From: Bacillus sp. PK3_68
Lineage (GTDB): Bacteria > Bacillota > Bacilli > Bacillales > Domibacillaceae
NCBI RefSeq assembly: GCF_003600835.1
Contig: NZ_NQYC01000001.1
Coordinates: 1,054,001 to 1,118,000, forward strand
Length of the DNA stretch: 64,000 nucleotides
Direction of reading: 5' to 3'
Shown: one piece after another, positions 36,835-46,404 of the stretch
Numbering within the stretch: position 1 is the first letter of the stretch
Layout: the number at the start of each line of letters is the position of its first letter
Notes under the pieces: model-generated
Seen by the model: the letters and a program-made list of their open reading frames with translations, nothing else
Databases searched by the model: none
Told to the model about the DNA's origin: nothing
Made by a program: the position numbers and the translations under genes

Positions 36835-37565
36835 ATTACACTGCCGGTGTTCATCCACCTCGGCAGATTAATTTCTCTTTTATTTGTGTTCATTGCTTTT
36901 ACCACTTCACGGGCCACTTTCTCCGGCTTCAGCATCCAACGCGCTACATTTTTCGCATAGGAACCGGAGGGATCAGCTGTCGTAAAAAACTCTGTAGCGA
37001 TTGGTCCCGGATTCACTGCAGTCACATGAACTCCATCGCGCGCCATTTCCATACGGAGACTGTTTGTATAACCGAGAACGGCATGCTTTGTTGCTGCATA
37101 GATGCTCGATTTAGGTGTAGCCATCTTCCCTGCCTGTGAAGCAATGTTGATAATATGGCCGCTTTTCCTAGCTTTCATATGTGGAATGACCATTTGCGTA
37201 CAGGCAATCAAGCCAAGGACATTCACCTTAAACATCGCTTCCGTTTCCTCCCACCTGGCTTCATGCGCTTCGCTAAATATGCCAAAGCCTGCATTATTGA
37301 TGAGAATATCGATAGCAGACACCTCTTCAAGCATTTGGGAAAAGACCTTCTCAACCTCGGCTTTTTTGCTAATGTCTACGGAGTAAATACGAACATCAGC
37401 AGAAAAAGTACGGCTCAGCGTTTCCTTCACCTCTTCCAGACGCTCCTGGCGGCGAGCCAGCAAAATAAGCCGCGCTCCTTCTGCTGCTGTCTGCTTAGCG
37501 ATTTCCATCCCCAGGCCGCTCGATGCCCCCGTAATGACGACTGTCTTTCCTTGCAAGCGACTCAT
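36774..37565 (-). CDS. yqjQ: Short-chain dehydrogenase YqjQ
   Basis: A 263-residue Rossmann-fold SDR. Cofactor loop TGASSGLGMEIA, NNAG in LINNAGFG, catalytic Ser in INIASQAG and YxxxK in YAATK. The Arg residues after the first strand (LLARRQ) suggest NADP(H). Substrate unknown. ATG 37565 is seven bases after GAGGAGGGG. Confidence 0.92.
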   Translation of the reverse strand: MSRLQGKTVVITGASSGLGMEIAKQTAAEGARLILLARRQERLEEVKETLSRTFSADVRIYSVDISKKAEVEKVFSQMLEEVSAIDILINNAGFGIFSEAHEARWEETEAMFKVNVLGLIACTQMVIPHMKARKSGHIINIASQAGKMATPKSSIYAATKHAVLGYTNSLRMEMARDGVHVTAVNPGPIATEFFTTADPSGSYAKNVARWMLKPEKVAREVVKAMNTNKREINLPRWMNTGSVIYTLFPRIVERLGRKAFFKK

Positions 37566-37579
37566 TGTTCTTCCCCTCC

Positions 37580-38551
37580 TCACAAAGGAAAATAAAACAG
37601 AACACCCTGGTCATTCTGCTCTGCGCCCGCTTCACCAATATCGAGAAGATAATCGAGCTGGCCCACCGTTTCTGACATCGTTAAAGCCGTCTCTTTTTTG
37701 TATACAGCCGGGAAAAGACGCATGCATACTTCGAATGCAGTAAGCGGCCTTTCTTGCAGCATCTCTTTTACGGACATCGCCCGCTCATGCTGACGCTCCA
37801 AACGACGAGTGATAAGCGGAACGATATTTCTCACTTCTTTCCCGTGCCCTGTGTAGACGATATCAACTGGAAAACCCATCATTTTTTTTAGTGAATGATT
37901 GTATTGAAGCTGTGGCTTTGGTCGTTCTGTTCCTGGAATCAGCGGCGGCTCCAACAACGGATTGGAAGAGATGGTCGCCAAAATATGATCGCCCGCCACC
38001 AAAGCACCATCTTTTTCCCGAAAGAAAGCGAGATGGCTTTGGGCATGGCCAGGCGTTTCGAAAATACGCCAATCCGGCAATCCCGGAAGCTGATCTCCTT
38101 CCTGCACAGCGATCGTCAGGGCACTTTTTTCGCTGCTGAATTTTAGCGGTGATTGTATTTTGCCAAACACAGCTTCTGCTTCAGGAGGCAAACCGGATTG
38201 TAAAAAAAGCTCCCGGAAAAACAGAAAATTCTCCTGTAAAAACTCGTCATCTTTCGCGAGCCACTTTTTACAGTATGGATGCCCGATAATATCAATTCCT
38301 TCAGGAAGAAAGTCAAGCAACCCAATATGATCGGGATGATGATGAGTCAAAATCACTTGTTCAACGTCCTCAACTGTATACCCCACCTCTGATAAGCCCG
38401 AGGTGAACGCTTCAAAGGAAGCCGCAGTTTTTACACCCGCATCCACCAGCGTTAAACGATCTCCTTTTATTAGAAAAACATTTACATCACCGACTGGAAA
38501 AGGTGTCGGCAATGTGATTTTTATAATATCGCCAAAGCTTTCTACATTCAT
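37580..38551 (-). CDS. yqjP: Metallo-beta-lactamase fold hydrolase YqjP
   Basis: A 323-residue MBL-fold protein with the metal motif HHHPDH (THHHPDHIGLL), a further His in TPGHAQSHL and Asp in VAGDHI, and a C-terminal helical region. It is of the glyoxalase II-like group; substrate unknown. It follows immediately upstream of yqjQ, 14 bases apart. ATG 38551 (MNVESFGDII) is chosen over a start 33 bases earlier because GTAGGTG lies eight bases before it. Confidence 0.9.
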   Translation of the reverse strand: MNVESFGDIIKITLPTPFPVGDVNVFLIKGDRLTLVDAGVKTAASFEAFTSGLSEVGYTVEDVEQVILTHHHPDHIGLLDFLPEGIDIIGHPYCKKWLAKDDEFLQENFLFFRELFLQSGLPPEAEAVFGKIQSPLKFSSEKSALTIAVQEGDQLPGLPDWRIFETPGHAQSHLAFFREKDGALVAGDHILATISSNPLLEPPLIPGTERPKPQLQYNHSLKKMMGFPVDIVYTGHGKEVRNIVPLITRRLERQHERAMSVKEMLQERPLTAFEVCMRLFPAVYKKETALTMSETVGQLDYLLDIGEAGAEQNDQGVLFYFPL

Positions 38552-38695
38552 AAAAGAAACACCTACCTGCATCATAATAAACATATCTTTATTTCAAAAA
38601 AATAATCTTTTTATCCATTTTAGCGTTTCAATAGTAATTTGTCATTATTTTCACACAATACCGCTGGAAAATTTGACTTATTTTTTCATTATCCC

Positions 38696-38724
38696 TTGAC
38701 AGATAAGAGTGTTTTTTGCATAAT
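38696..38724 (+). promoter_or_regulatory. SigmaA promoter of the proI T-box leader
   Basis: TTGACA (38696-38701), 17 bases, CATAAT (38719-38724): the strongest promoter match in the window. Confidence 0.75.
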
Positions 38725-38759
38725 CACATATAACTCAAACTATAATAAGTTAAAAGAAC

Positions 38760-39015
38760 ATTCTAAAAATAAACGAGCGATGAAAAAGGATTAGTAAATA
38801 AAAAATGGTGTCAGAGAATGGGGCCCGCCGGCTGAGAAGCTCCATCACCCGCTTTTTTATTGAACCTGCCTTTTGAGCCTTTAGGAAAACCTAAACGCAA
38901 ACCCGGCGTTATCGGGCCAGAGTGTGCGGAAATTCGTTTCTGCAAACAAAGGTGGTACCACGGAAGCAAACACCCTTTCGTCCTTTATTAGAGGACGAAA
39001 GGGTGTTTTTTATTG
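38760..39015 (+). promoter_or_regulatory. T-box leader of proI (tRNA-Pro sensing)
   Basis: The T-box sequence GGTGGTACCACG (38951-38962) and an antiterminator/terminator pair are clear. The terminator has arms CACCCTTTCGTCCT and AGGACGAAAGGGTG, then TTTTTTATTG. Stem I holds AGTAAAT and AGAGAAT segments, and a likely specifier CCT (Pro) in GAACCTGCC at about 38860-38868. Uncharged tRNA-Pro would prevent termination and turn on proline synthesis. The specifier choice is inferred from position and from the gene it controls. Confidence 0.88.
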
Positions 39016-39055
39016 TTTATTGATCGACTCACTTTTATTAAAGGAGGATGTTCAG

Positions 39056-39883
39056 ATGAAAACGACATTTATCGGTGCCGGCTCCATGGCAGAAGCAATG
39101 ATTTCGGGTGCCTTATCAAGCGGTGCTTTGGCTGCTGGCGATATTTATGCGACAAACAGAGCGGATATAGACAGGCTTCAGGAACTGGAAGGCCGCTACG
39201 GCATTCATACCAGCTATGAGATAGAATCCATGCTTTCGGACAGCGGCATTGTTGTGCTAGCTATGAAACCAAAAGATGCAAGAGATGCTTTAAAAAAGAT
39301 TAAAGCTTACCTATCCCCTTCCTCGTTAATCATTACATTGATGGCAGGTGTCACCACTCATTTTATCGAACAGGAGACAGGACGCCCTTGTGCAGTCGTC
39401 CGCGCCATGCCAAACACATCTGCTGCAGTTGGAAAATCCGCGACGGCGATTGCGATTAATGAGCATGTAACAGAGCAGCAAAAAACAGCGGCCCTTGCCC
39501 TTTTCTCTTCTATTGGTCTCACGAAAATAGTAAAGGAAGAACAGCTGGATGCGGTTACCGGCCTTTCGGGAAGCGGACCCGCTTATATTTACTATGTAGC
39601 CGAAGCAATGGAACAAGCAGCGGAAGCCATTGGTCTTGAAAAAGAAACTGCAAAGCCGCTCATTATTCAAACGCTGCTTGGCGCAGCTGAGATGCTTTCC
39701 GCTTCAGAAGGGAAAGCCGAACAGCTCCGCAAAGGGGTAACAAGTCCGGGAGGCACAACAGAAGCTGGCATCCGAATTCTAGAAGACAAAAAAGTAAAAG
39801 AGGCTTTTGTGAACTGTATCATTGAAGCTACTGCCCAGTCGAAACGTCTTGGTCTGCCTTATCAGAATCCTATCAAACAATAA
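39056..39883 (+). CDS. proI: Pyrroline-5-carboxylate reductase
   Basis: A 275-residue enzyme doing the last step of proline synthesis, NAD(P)H-dependent reduction of pyrroline-5-carboxylate. N-terminal Rossmann GAGSMAEAM, RAMPNTSAAVG, and the C-terminal dimer motif SGSGPAY and TSPGGTTEAG. ATG 39056 has AAGGAGG just upstream; the longer frame starts inside the T-box terminator and is rejected. Confidence 0.96.
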   Translation: MKTTFIGAGSMAEAMISGALSSGALAAGDIYATNRADIDRLQELEGRYGIHTSYEIESMLSDSGIVVLAMKPKDARDALKKIKAYLSPSSLIITLMAGVTTHFIEQETGRPCAVVRAMPNTSAAVGKSATAIAINEHVTEQQKTAALALFSSIGLTKIVKEEQLDAVTGLSGSGPAYIYYVAEAMEQAAEAIGLEKETAKPLIIQTLLGAAEMLSASEGKAEQLRKGVTSPGGTTEAGIRILEDKKVKEAFVNCIIEATAQSKRLGLPYQNPIKQ

Positions 39884-39912
39884 GCTGATCATTTTCACTG
39901 TTCAAAAAGCCT

Positions 39913-39921
39913 TGCTATAAT
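39913..39921 (+). promoter_or_regulatory. Extended -10 promoter of namA
   Basis: TGCTATAAT, a perfect extended -10 box, 31 bases before the start. No good -35 box is seen. Confidence 0.55.
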
Positions 39922-39952
39922 GGAATGTGGCACAGACCGAAGGAGGATTCCA

Positions 39953-40966
39953 ATGGCAAGGAAATTATTTGAACCTTACACTATCAAAGATGTTACTTTA
40001 AAGAACCGGATCGTTATGTCACCTATGTGCATGTACTCCGCTGAAGAGGACGGCAAAGTCAATGATTGGCATCTCGTTCACTATCCAGCCCGGGCTGTCG
40101 GCCAGGTTGGCTTGATTATGGTGGAAGCAACCGCCGTCACGCCTGAAGGCCGGATTACCGAGCATGATCTTGGTATATGGAGCGATGATCATGTACCAGG
40201 GTTCAAGAGACTCGCTCCACTTGTGCAGGCTCATGGGGCGAAAATTGGTATTCAACTCGCTCATGCCGGACGTAAATCAGAAGTGAGAGGCGAGATTCTT
40301 GCCCCTACTGCCCTGTCATTTGATGAAACAATGAAAACACCGAAAGAAATGACGGAAAGTGACATTAAACGAACCATCCAAGCATTTACAGATGGAGCTA
40401 GACGAGCAAAAGAAGCCGGCTTTGATGTAATTGAACTTCACGGGGCCCACGGATATTTGATCAATGAATTTCTTTCCCCGTTAACGAACCATCGGGAAGA
40501 TGAGTACGGTGGAAGCCCGGAAAATCGATTCCGTTTTCTAAAAGAAGTGATTATAGCAGTCCGGGACGTTTGGAGCGGTCCGCTGTTTGTCCGCGTGTCA
40601 GCCCATGACTATCATGAAAATGGCCTGGATGCTGAGGATTACAGCGAAATCGCCAAACAGCTAAAAGACCTGGATATTGATTTAATAGATGTAAGCTCAG
40701 GAGCTGTAGTACCTGCCAAGATCAGCGTCTTTCCTGGTTACCAGGTGAAATTCGCTGAAACTATCAAACACGGAGCTGACATCCCTGTCGGTGCTGTTGG
40801 CATGATCACTTCTCCTACCCAGGCGGAAGAAATTTTGCGCAACGAACGGGCAGACTTAGTTTTTCTCGGACGCGAGCTGCTGCGTGATCCATACTGGCCT
40901 CGGCGGGCCGCAATAGAACTAAAAACAGAAATTGAAGCTCCCGTGCCATACGAACGGGGCTGGTAA
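39953..40966 (+). CDS. namA: NADPH dehydrogenase NamA (old yellow enzyme, YqjM)
   Basis: A 337-residue flavoprotein of the OYE family. Conserved features are SPMCMYSA (the redox-tuning Cys near residue 26), the His pair in HAGRKSEV and [14 protein letters not shown], and the FMN-phosphate region GAVGMITSP / [10 protein letters not shown]. It reduces activated alkenes and nitro compounds with NADPH and may protect from electrophiles. ATG 39953 is six bases after AAGGAGG. Confidence 0.95.
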   Translation: MARKLFEPYTIKDVTLKNRIVMSPMCMYSAEEDGKVNDWHLVHYPARAVGQVGLIMVEATAVTPEGRITEHDLGIWSDDHVPGFKRLAPLVQAHGAKIGIQLAHAGRKSEVRGEILAPTALSFDETMKTPKEMTESDIKRTIQAFTDGARRAKEAGFDVIELHGAHGYLINEFLSPLTNHREDEYGGSPENRFRFLKEVIIAVRDVWSGPLFVRVSAHDYHENGLDAEDYSEIAKQLKDLDIDLIDVSSGAVVPAKISVFPGYQVKFAETIKHGADIPVGAVGMITSPTQAEEILRNERADLVFLGRELLRDPYWPRRAAIELKTEIEAPVPYERGW

Positions 40967-40970
40967 CAAA

Positions 40971-41016
40971 AAAGTCTATTTTCATTAAGTAAGCTTACTT
41001 AATGAAAATAGACTTT
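40971..41016. terminator. Bidirectional terminator: 46-bp perfect palindrome
   Basis: A zero-loop perfect palindrome (centre AAGCTT at 40991-40996) between convergent namA and rnz. Outer ends AAAGTCTATTTTC provide T-rich tails both ways. Confidence 0.85.
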
Positions 41017-41034
41017 CTACTTTCTGATTTTATT

Positions 41035-41949
41035 TTAAATTAAAAACTCCATGAAATCATGCGCCAACGTGACCGGCGCAAAAATTTCTTCCGCTTCTCT
41101 TTTTAGGTTCGTTGCTTCTTCTTTTGTATATCTTGAACTAATATGATTTAAAACGAGCGCTTTGACTCCAGCCTGTTTGGCCATTTCCGCAGCCTGAACT
41201 GTTGTTGAATGAAAGTAGTCATGAGCCATCTGCGGATTTTCTGCTGAAAAAGTGGCTTCGTGAATCAGTACATCCGCTTCGTGGGCCAGAGCAACAGCCG
41301 CCGCGCAGGGTCTTGAGTCGCCAAGAATCGCAATAATTTTTCCTTTTTGCTGCGGTCCGGTATATTTACTCGGGTCAATGAGCCGGCCATCCTCTAACCT
41401 AACCGCATGCCCCAATTTAATTTCCTTATATAAAGGTCCCGGAGGTACCCCATCTTTTTTTAACTCGTCAACGAGCAGTACTCCCGGCTTATCCTTTTCT
41501 TGAAGACGATATCCATACGACTCGATTCCATGGTCAAGCCGGCGAGCTGTTACTATTAGTTGATCGTCTTCAAATACAAGCCCTTCATCTATTTCTATTA
41601 TGTCTAACTCATATTGCAGTCTTGTCCCGCTTATGCCGATAGAGACCTGAATAAACTCTTTGATTCCTTTCGGCCCATAAACCGTTAGCGGCAGCTCGCC
41701 CCCCTGAAAAGAGCGACTACCAAGCAGGCCCGGCAAACCGAAGATATGATCCCCATGCAAATGGGTAATAAATATTTTTTCAATTCGTCTTGGCTTAAGA
41801 GAGGTATGTAAGATCTGGTGCTGCGTCGCTTCCCCACAGTCAAATAACCAGACGGTTCCCCTTTCGTTCAACATTCTTAATGCCAGCGAACTTACATTTC
41901 TCAATTTTCCTGGCATGCCTGCCCCAGTTCCTAAAAATAAAATGTCCAT
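41035..41949 (-). CDS. rnz: Ribonuclease Z
   Basis: A 304-residue MBL-fold tRNA 3'-endonuclease. Zinc motifs [10 protein letters not shown] (HxHxDH), the GDSRPC Asp, and a late His in LNHISSRY; the exosite arm lies at about 150-180 ([11 protein letters not shown]). It removes 3' trailers from tRNA precursors lacking CCA. ATG 41949 ([11 protein letters not shown]) matches the family start; AAGGAAGTGG lies upstream. Confidence 0.95.
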   Translation of the reverse strand: MDILFLGTGAGMPGKLRNVSSLALRMLNERGTVWLFDCGEATQHQILHTSLKPRRIEKIFITHLHGDHIFGLPGLLGSRSFQGGELPLTVYGPKGIKEFIQVSIGISGTRLQYELDIIEIDEGLVFEDDQLIVTARRLDHGIESYGYRLQEKDKPGVLLVDELKKDGVPPGPLYKEIKLGHAVRLEDGRLIDPSKYTGPQQKGKIIAILGDSRPCAAAVALAHEADVLIHEATFSAENPQMAHDYFHSTTVQAAEMAKQAGVKALVLNHISSRYTKEEATNLKREAEEIFAPVTLAHDFMEFLI

Positions 41950-42060
41950 CCTGTCCACTTCCTTAAAAAAATTTAACAATAAGACAAAAAAATACGTTAA
42001 TCTGCAACAGTTAAGGGTATACAAAGTAAAATGCTGTCTACACAGAGGGAGGTTGGGCTT

Positions 42061-42501
42061 TTGAAAAGATTAAAATCAGCTTTCAAAACATCCGCTACTA
42101 CCTTGTCTGATGGAGCAAAAGAATACCTGGGAACAGAAAGAGAGCGGATTGAGGGTGCACTCACAGCCAAACAAATCTATAAAAAGCAGGGACGAGAAGA
42201 AGTAGAGAAATGGGTCTCGATTATTCGTGAAGGAGAAATGCGCTTAAACAGCGATCTTGATTACATGTACTTAATCCCTTACATTCAATTGGCTATTCAA
42301 TACAAGATTCCCTATATAGTAGTAGAAAGTGACGAACTGGAAACAAACATCGGCCTTATTATTGCTCATGCTTGCGCAGTTGACAAAGACAGCATTTGGC
42401 TAAAGGATGAAAAAAAATCGGAAGGAACAGCCCCTCTATTACACTTAAACGGCAAATTAAACAGTTTTTCGCCATTGAGGGTGAACACTCCTAAGCAATA
42501 G
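42061..42501 (+). CDS. YueI-family (DUF1694) protein
   Basis: A 146-residue protein with the DUF1694 pattern: [20 protein letters not shown], then [15 protein letters not shown] and [17 protein letters not shown]. In Bacillus, YueI relatives have no assigned function. TTG at 42061 has GGGAGG eight bases upstream; the longer ATG frame at 42031 lacks a ribosome site. Divergent from rnz. Confidence 0.7.
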   Translation: MKRLKSAFKTSATTLSDGAKEYLGTERERIEGALTAKQIYKKQGREEVEKWVSIIREGEMRLNSDLDYMYLIPYIQLAIQYKIPYIVVESDELETNIGLIIAHACAVDKDSIWLKDEKKSEGTAPLLHLNGKLNSFSPLRVNTPKQ

Positions 42502-42514
42502 CTGCCTATCCCTT

Positions 42515-43835
42515 TCACTCGCCCTCTAACTTACTATCTTTCTGCTTAAGGCCGGATACGGCTTTGCTGCCATCCGGCCTCTTTTTGCTTGCCCGCTGGA
42601 TAATTCCTTCTCCATATTTATTTCCTAGCATTTCCATTGTCTCTGCTAATAACTCTTCTTTAGCCGCCTGCTCATATGAAAATAAATCAAGCTGTATATC
42701 TGCCTGTCTTTTCTCCACCAAATCGGACAGTGTAATACCGAGCAGGCGGACGCCGTTTCCGTTCCAATGCTTTAAAAATAAATGTTTGGCTTCCCGTAAA
42801 ATATCCTCCGGGCTCTCCGTCGGTCTAGGTAGCTTTTTACTTCGGGTGATAGTCTTCCAGTCTTTATAGCGAATCATTACACTAATTGCCCCCCTAGCAC
42901 TTCCTTTCTTTGCAGGCGGACAGCTACTCTTTCAGAGAGCTGGTGGAGCACATTGAGAAGCTCCTGCTGTTTTGTCTCATCTTTTGGCAGTGTAATTGAT
43001 TGCCCGACGCTTTTAAAGTCATTGGCAGCATCGGGATCCACTTTGCGTCTATCGATCCCATTGGCCCGCTCTCTTAAACGGATTCCTCTAATGCCAAGTT
43101 GGCTCTTCAACAACTGGTCGTTCCCCTTAGCTAGATCTCCAATCGTTAAAATTCCGTCAGCAGCTAGCTTATCTGCTGTTTTTTGCCCGACCCCATGCAT
43201 TTCTATGACAGGAAGAGGCCATAAAATTGATGGCACCTCTCTTTTTCTTAATACAGTAATGCCAAGCGGCTTCTTCATGTTTGAAGCCATTTTAGCCAAA
43301 AACTTATTCGGAGCAATGCCGATACTGCATGGTAATAGTAAATGCTCAAGAATTTGCTGCTGAATTTCCTGAGCAATATCAAGCGGACTCCCAAGTGAAT
43401 AGCTATTGGTTATATCTAAATATCCTTCATCAATAGATACAGGTTCTACGAGTGGGGTGTATCGGGAAAAAACACGGAAAATTTCCCGAGACGCCTCCCG
43501 ATACCTTTCAAAATTCGGGGGAGGATAATTAAATTTGGACATAACCGCTTTGCTTCCCGAACAGTCATCGTTGTTTTTACCCCGTATTGTCTCGCTTCAT
43601 AGCTGCAGGTGACAATAATGCCCTTCCGCTCTTTTGGGTTTCCGGCAATCGCCAGCGGCTTGCCTCGCAGAGAGGGATCATCGGCGATTTCTACCGAAGC
43701 ATAGAAACTATTCATATCAATATGAAAGATTACACGACCATTTTTCGGATAAAACTCTTCCAATCTCTCCACTTCCCGCTGTGATTTTAAATAAATATTC
43801 CCCCTTATTATACAACGAAAAAGATAAAAGAACAT
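42515..43835 (-). pseudogene. polYB: DNA polymerase IV (Y family, PolYB-like), two frameshifts
   Basis: Three frames make one lesion-bypass polymerase. The N-terminal frame has the metal motif DMNSFYASVE; the middle frame has SIDEGYLDIT, the palm and HhH (GVGQKTADKL) regions; the last has the little-finger domain (MIRYKDWKTITRS) and QLDLF, a beta-clamp-binding motif. One extra C in a C5 run (plus-strand G5, 43517-43521) joins IILPP to NFERYRE; one extra G in a G6 run (plus-strand C6, 42889-42894) gives KEVLGGAISVMIRYKDW. Start uncertain: ATG 43835 has AGGAG five bases upstream, whereas family length favours a GTG near 43772. Confidence 0.83.
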
Positions 43836-44321
43836 GCATTCTCCTAAAAGTGCTAGTCCTCCTCTTCGTTAGAATATTCGCGGCAACTAAATAAGAAGGA
43901 AAAACCGTTTACAAACTTTTTTTAATATTATAAACTGTGATTAAATGAGCTTCCTCTTTTCACTATTTTTGTAAACCTGAAAAACCTATCCAATTTATAT
44001 GAATAAGAACTGTTTAGTCTGCTCACTTTTCCTTCCAGAATTGTTTCAGCAGTCAAATAGCCAGTCTGTACCAGCCTGCCTATTCATCAGGTTGAATACT
44101 GCTGGCTTTTATTGTACTAAAAAACAACAAGTCAACATTGAGCACTGGTTAGTCATTCTTGGATAGGTGACTGTTTACAAATAATCAATCATAGTCAGGG
44201 TCTCATACGTCCCTGCTCACTTTTGGGCCATACTACCAAAAATGGATCATGGTTTTTCCCTTCTGATTAACCAACTGTTCTCCAGTAAAATCAGAACTAT
44301 CAAATAATGGGGTGAACAAAA
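43836..44321 (+). other. 485-bp non-coding region before the aminotransferase
   Basis: No believable gene. It has three copies of GTTTACAAA (43907-43915 and 44173-44181 direct, 43968-43976 inverted) and a possible hairpin set in which CAGCAGT (about 44047) and AGCCAG (about 44060) both can pair with ACTGCTGGCT (about 44098), followed by TTTTATTG. This could be a leader with alternative structures or simply AT-rich spacer. Confidence 0.4.
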
Positions 44322-45647
44322 ATGGCAGTACATGAAACATTAACGAATGAATTAGCATCACTTGATAAGAAACACTTTATCCATCCTACTTCTTCGATTA
44401 AAGAACAGCAGGAAAATGGGCCAGCTATTATTTTTAAAGAAGGAAAAGGCGTTTATTTAACGGATATTAACGGAAAAAAGTACCTGGAAGGCATGGCATC
44501 CCTTTGGAATGTCAACGTTGGTTATGGGCGGACAGAGCTTGCTGAAGTGGCGAAAGAACAATTAGAAACTCTTCCCTTCGCTTCAAGTTTTGCTACTTTC
44601 AGTAATGAACCGGCTATCCGCCTGGCAACTAAGGTAGCAGAAATGGCGCCAGGAGATTTAAATGCTGTCTTTTTCACTTCCGGAGGGTCTGAATCGAATG
44701 ATACATCATACAAGCTCGTTCGCCATTATTGGAAAATAAAAGGTCAGCCCAACAAAACAAAAATCATTTCCCGTCAACGTGCTTATCACGGAGTGGCAGT
44801 CGGTTCTACAAGCGCTACTGGCATCCAAGACTTTCACCATATGACTACTTCTCTTGCTGCGGGATTCGTTCACACTGAATCTTTTTCACCGGAAGCGCTG
44901 AGAAAGACAATTGAAGCAGAGGGAGCCGACACAATTGCTGCGTTTATTGCAGAGCCTGTTCAAGGAGCGGGAGGAGTAAATATTCCACCGGACGGTTATT
45001 TCCAAGAGATTCGCAAAATTTGTGACGAATATAATATTTTACTCATTGCCGATGAAGTTATTACTGGATTCGGCCGAACAGGAAAAATGTTTGCCTGCGA
45101 GCATTGGGACATTGTACCGGATGTTATGCTGCTTGCCAAAGGGATTTCCAGCGGCTACATTCCACTCGGTGCTGTCGTTGTTCGTGACCATATTCATCAA
45201 GACTTTATTAACCTATCCGAAGGCACTCTCCTGCATGGCTTTACGTATAGCGGTCATCCAACAGCGTGCGCGGTCGGTTTGAAAAACATTGACATTCTTG
45301 AAAGAGAAAACCTCGTGCAAAACTCAAAAGAAATGGGAGCGCTGCTTCACGAAAAATTAAAAAGGCTCCAAATAGAAACAGACATCGTTGGAGAAGTTCG
45401 TTTCCTCGGTTTGATTGGCGCCCTGGAAATCGTCAAAGACCGACAAACAAACGAACGCTTCCCGAAAAAACTTGCTCCGCAAATTATTACAGAAGCAAGA
45501 AAGCGTGGACTCATCTTACGCACAGTCACTTTTGGAGAATCAGATACAATCGTCTTCGCTCCGCCGCTCGTCATTAACGAGAAAGAAATAAATGAACTTG
45601 TCGATATTTTAAAGGATGCTATTTTAGAAGTTCAACAAGCTAACTAA
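44322..45647 (+). CDS. Class III aminotransferase (omega-amino acid type)
   Basis: A 441-residue fold-type I PLP enzyme. The PLP lysine is in LLAKGISSGYIPLGA, the Asp in ADEVITGFGRTG, the glycine-rich loop in FTSGGSESND. It belongs to the group using omega-amino acids or amines with pyruvate or 2-oxoglutarate; the exact substrate is not clear. No operon partners: a long leader precedes it and a terminator follows. Confidence 0.88.
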   Translation: MAVHETLTNELASLDKKHFIHPTSSIKEQQENGPAIIFKEGKGVYLTDINGKKYLEGMASLWNVNVGYGRTELAEVAKEQLETLPFASSFATFSNEPAIRLATKVAEMAPGDLNAVFFTSGGSESNDTSYKLVRHYWKIKGQPNKTKIISRQRAYHGVAVGSTSATGIQDFHHMTTSLAAGFVHTESFSPEALRKTIEAEGADTIAAFIAEPVQGAGGVNIPPDGYFQEIRKICDEYNILLIADEVITGFGRTGKMFACEHWDIVPDVMLLAKGISSGYIPLGAVVVRDHIHQDFINLSEGTLLHGFTYSGHPTACAVGLKNIDILERENLVQNSKEMGALLHEKLKRLQIETDIVGEVRFLGLIGALEIVKDRQTNERFPKKLAPQIITEARKRGLILRTVTFGESDTIVFAPPLVINEKEINELVDILKDAILEVQQAN

Positions 45648-45649
45648 GT

Positions 45650-45688
45650 AAAAAAGCACAGAACTATAAATAGGTTCTGTGCTTTTTT
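45650..45688. terminator. Bidirectional terminator after the aminotransferase
   Basis: AAAAAAGCACAGAAC and GTTCTGTGCTTTTTT perfect arms, between convergent genes. Confidence 0.9.
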
Positions 45689-45693
45689 ATGGC

Positions 45694-46173
45694 TCAGGCA
45701 GACGGTACTTTATGATTTTTCATGTACTCTTGTATCTCCTTAATCCCTTCGAGCGAAGAAACTAATATGTCCGGATCAACAATTGTTACCATGCGCTCCG
45801 AAAAAGCTGCGATTCCTGTGAAATATTTCGTCTTTTCATAAGAAGCGATTCCCAGCTGCTTTAAAGACTCTGCGGGAACATCAATAATTTCTTTTGCTTC
45901 TTTTACTAGAAAGCCCACAGACAAAGCCTCTGTTTGAACGACGAGCAGCCGTGCGTCCTCTGATTCAGCGAGAGGTCGATCGTAAAGGACCGATTCAAAG
46001 TCAATGACCGGGATTAACTCTTCCCTCGCTTTAGTGATCCCTCTCATATAAAAAGGCATATGAGGAATAGGATTAATGAATTCTACTTTTTCTATAGAAA
46101 CTACTGACTGTACCGGAACCGCATATTCTTCCTGACCGCTCTCGAAAATAACCGCTTTATTTATTAATTGCAC
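45694..46173 (-). CDS. CheW-domain chemotaxis protein
   Basis: A 159-residue single CheW domain (VVSIEKVEFINPIPHMPFYMRGITKAREELIPVIDF). No receiver domain as in CheV. It may couple receptors such as the one at 3.8-5.5 kb to CheA. The start is GTG, seven bases after GAGGAGG. It is isolated from other che genes. Confidence 0.82.
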   Translation of the reverse strand: MQLINKAVIFESGQEEYAVPVQSVVSIEKVEFINPIPHMPFYMRGITKAREELIPVIDFESVLYDRPLAESEDARLLVVQTEALSVGFLVKEAKEIIDVPAESLKQLGIASYEKTKYFTGIAAFSERMVTIVDPDILVSSLEGIKEIQEYMKNHKVPSA

Positions 46174-46359
46174 GAAAACGCCTCCTCTGGCTTTTTCTTC
46201 TAATGTACCATAAGGAGAAGGGAATAGGCAAAAAGACCAGCATAAAAATCATTATCAGATTTCTTTATTGTTCGCTATTCCTGCTGCCTGCGCGCGTTAC
46301 AATCGTCTTCACGTATTTTCCGTTAACTAGTGCTTTTTAAGAGTTGCATGTTTATATTT

Positions 46360-46395
46360 TTAAACCGGCCTTCTGAAAGAGAAGGCCGGCTGCTC
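46360..46395 (-). terminator. Terminator after the PepT-like peptidase gene
   Basis: CCGGCCTTCT and AGAAGGCCGG perfect arms; on the minus strand followed by TTTAAAAAT. Confidence 0.75.
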
Positions 46396-46404
46396 TGCAA
46401 TCTT

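Noticed and set aside
38924-39055. N-terminal extension of proI
   Set aside because: It lies within the T-box antiterminator and terminator; the start at 39056 has a proper ribosome site.
44095-44115. Sigma54-type promoter before the aminotransferase (TGGC ... TTGT)
   Set aside because: Spacing and the -12 GC do not fit.
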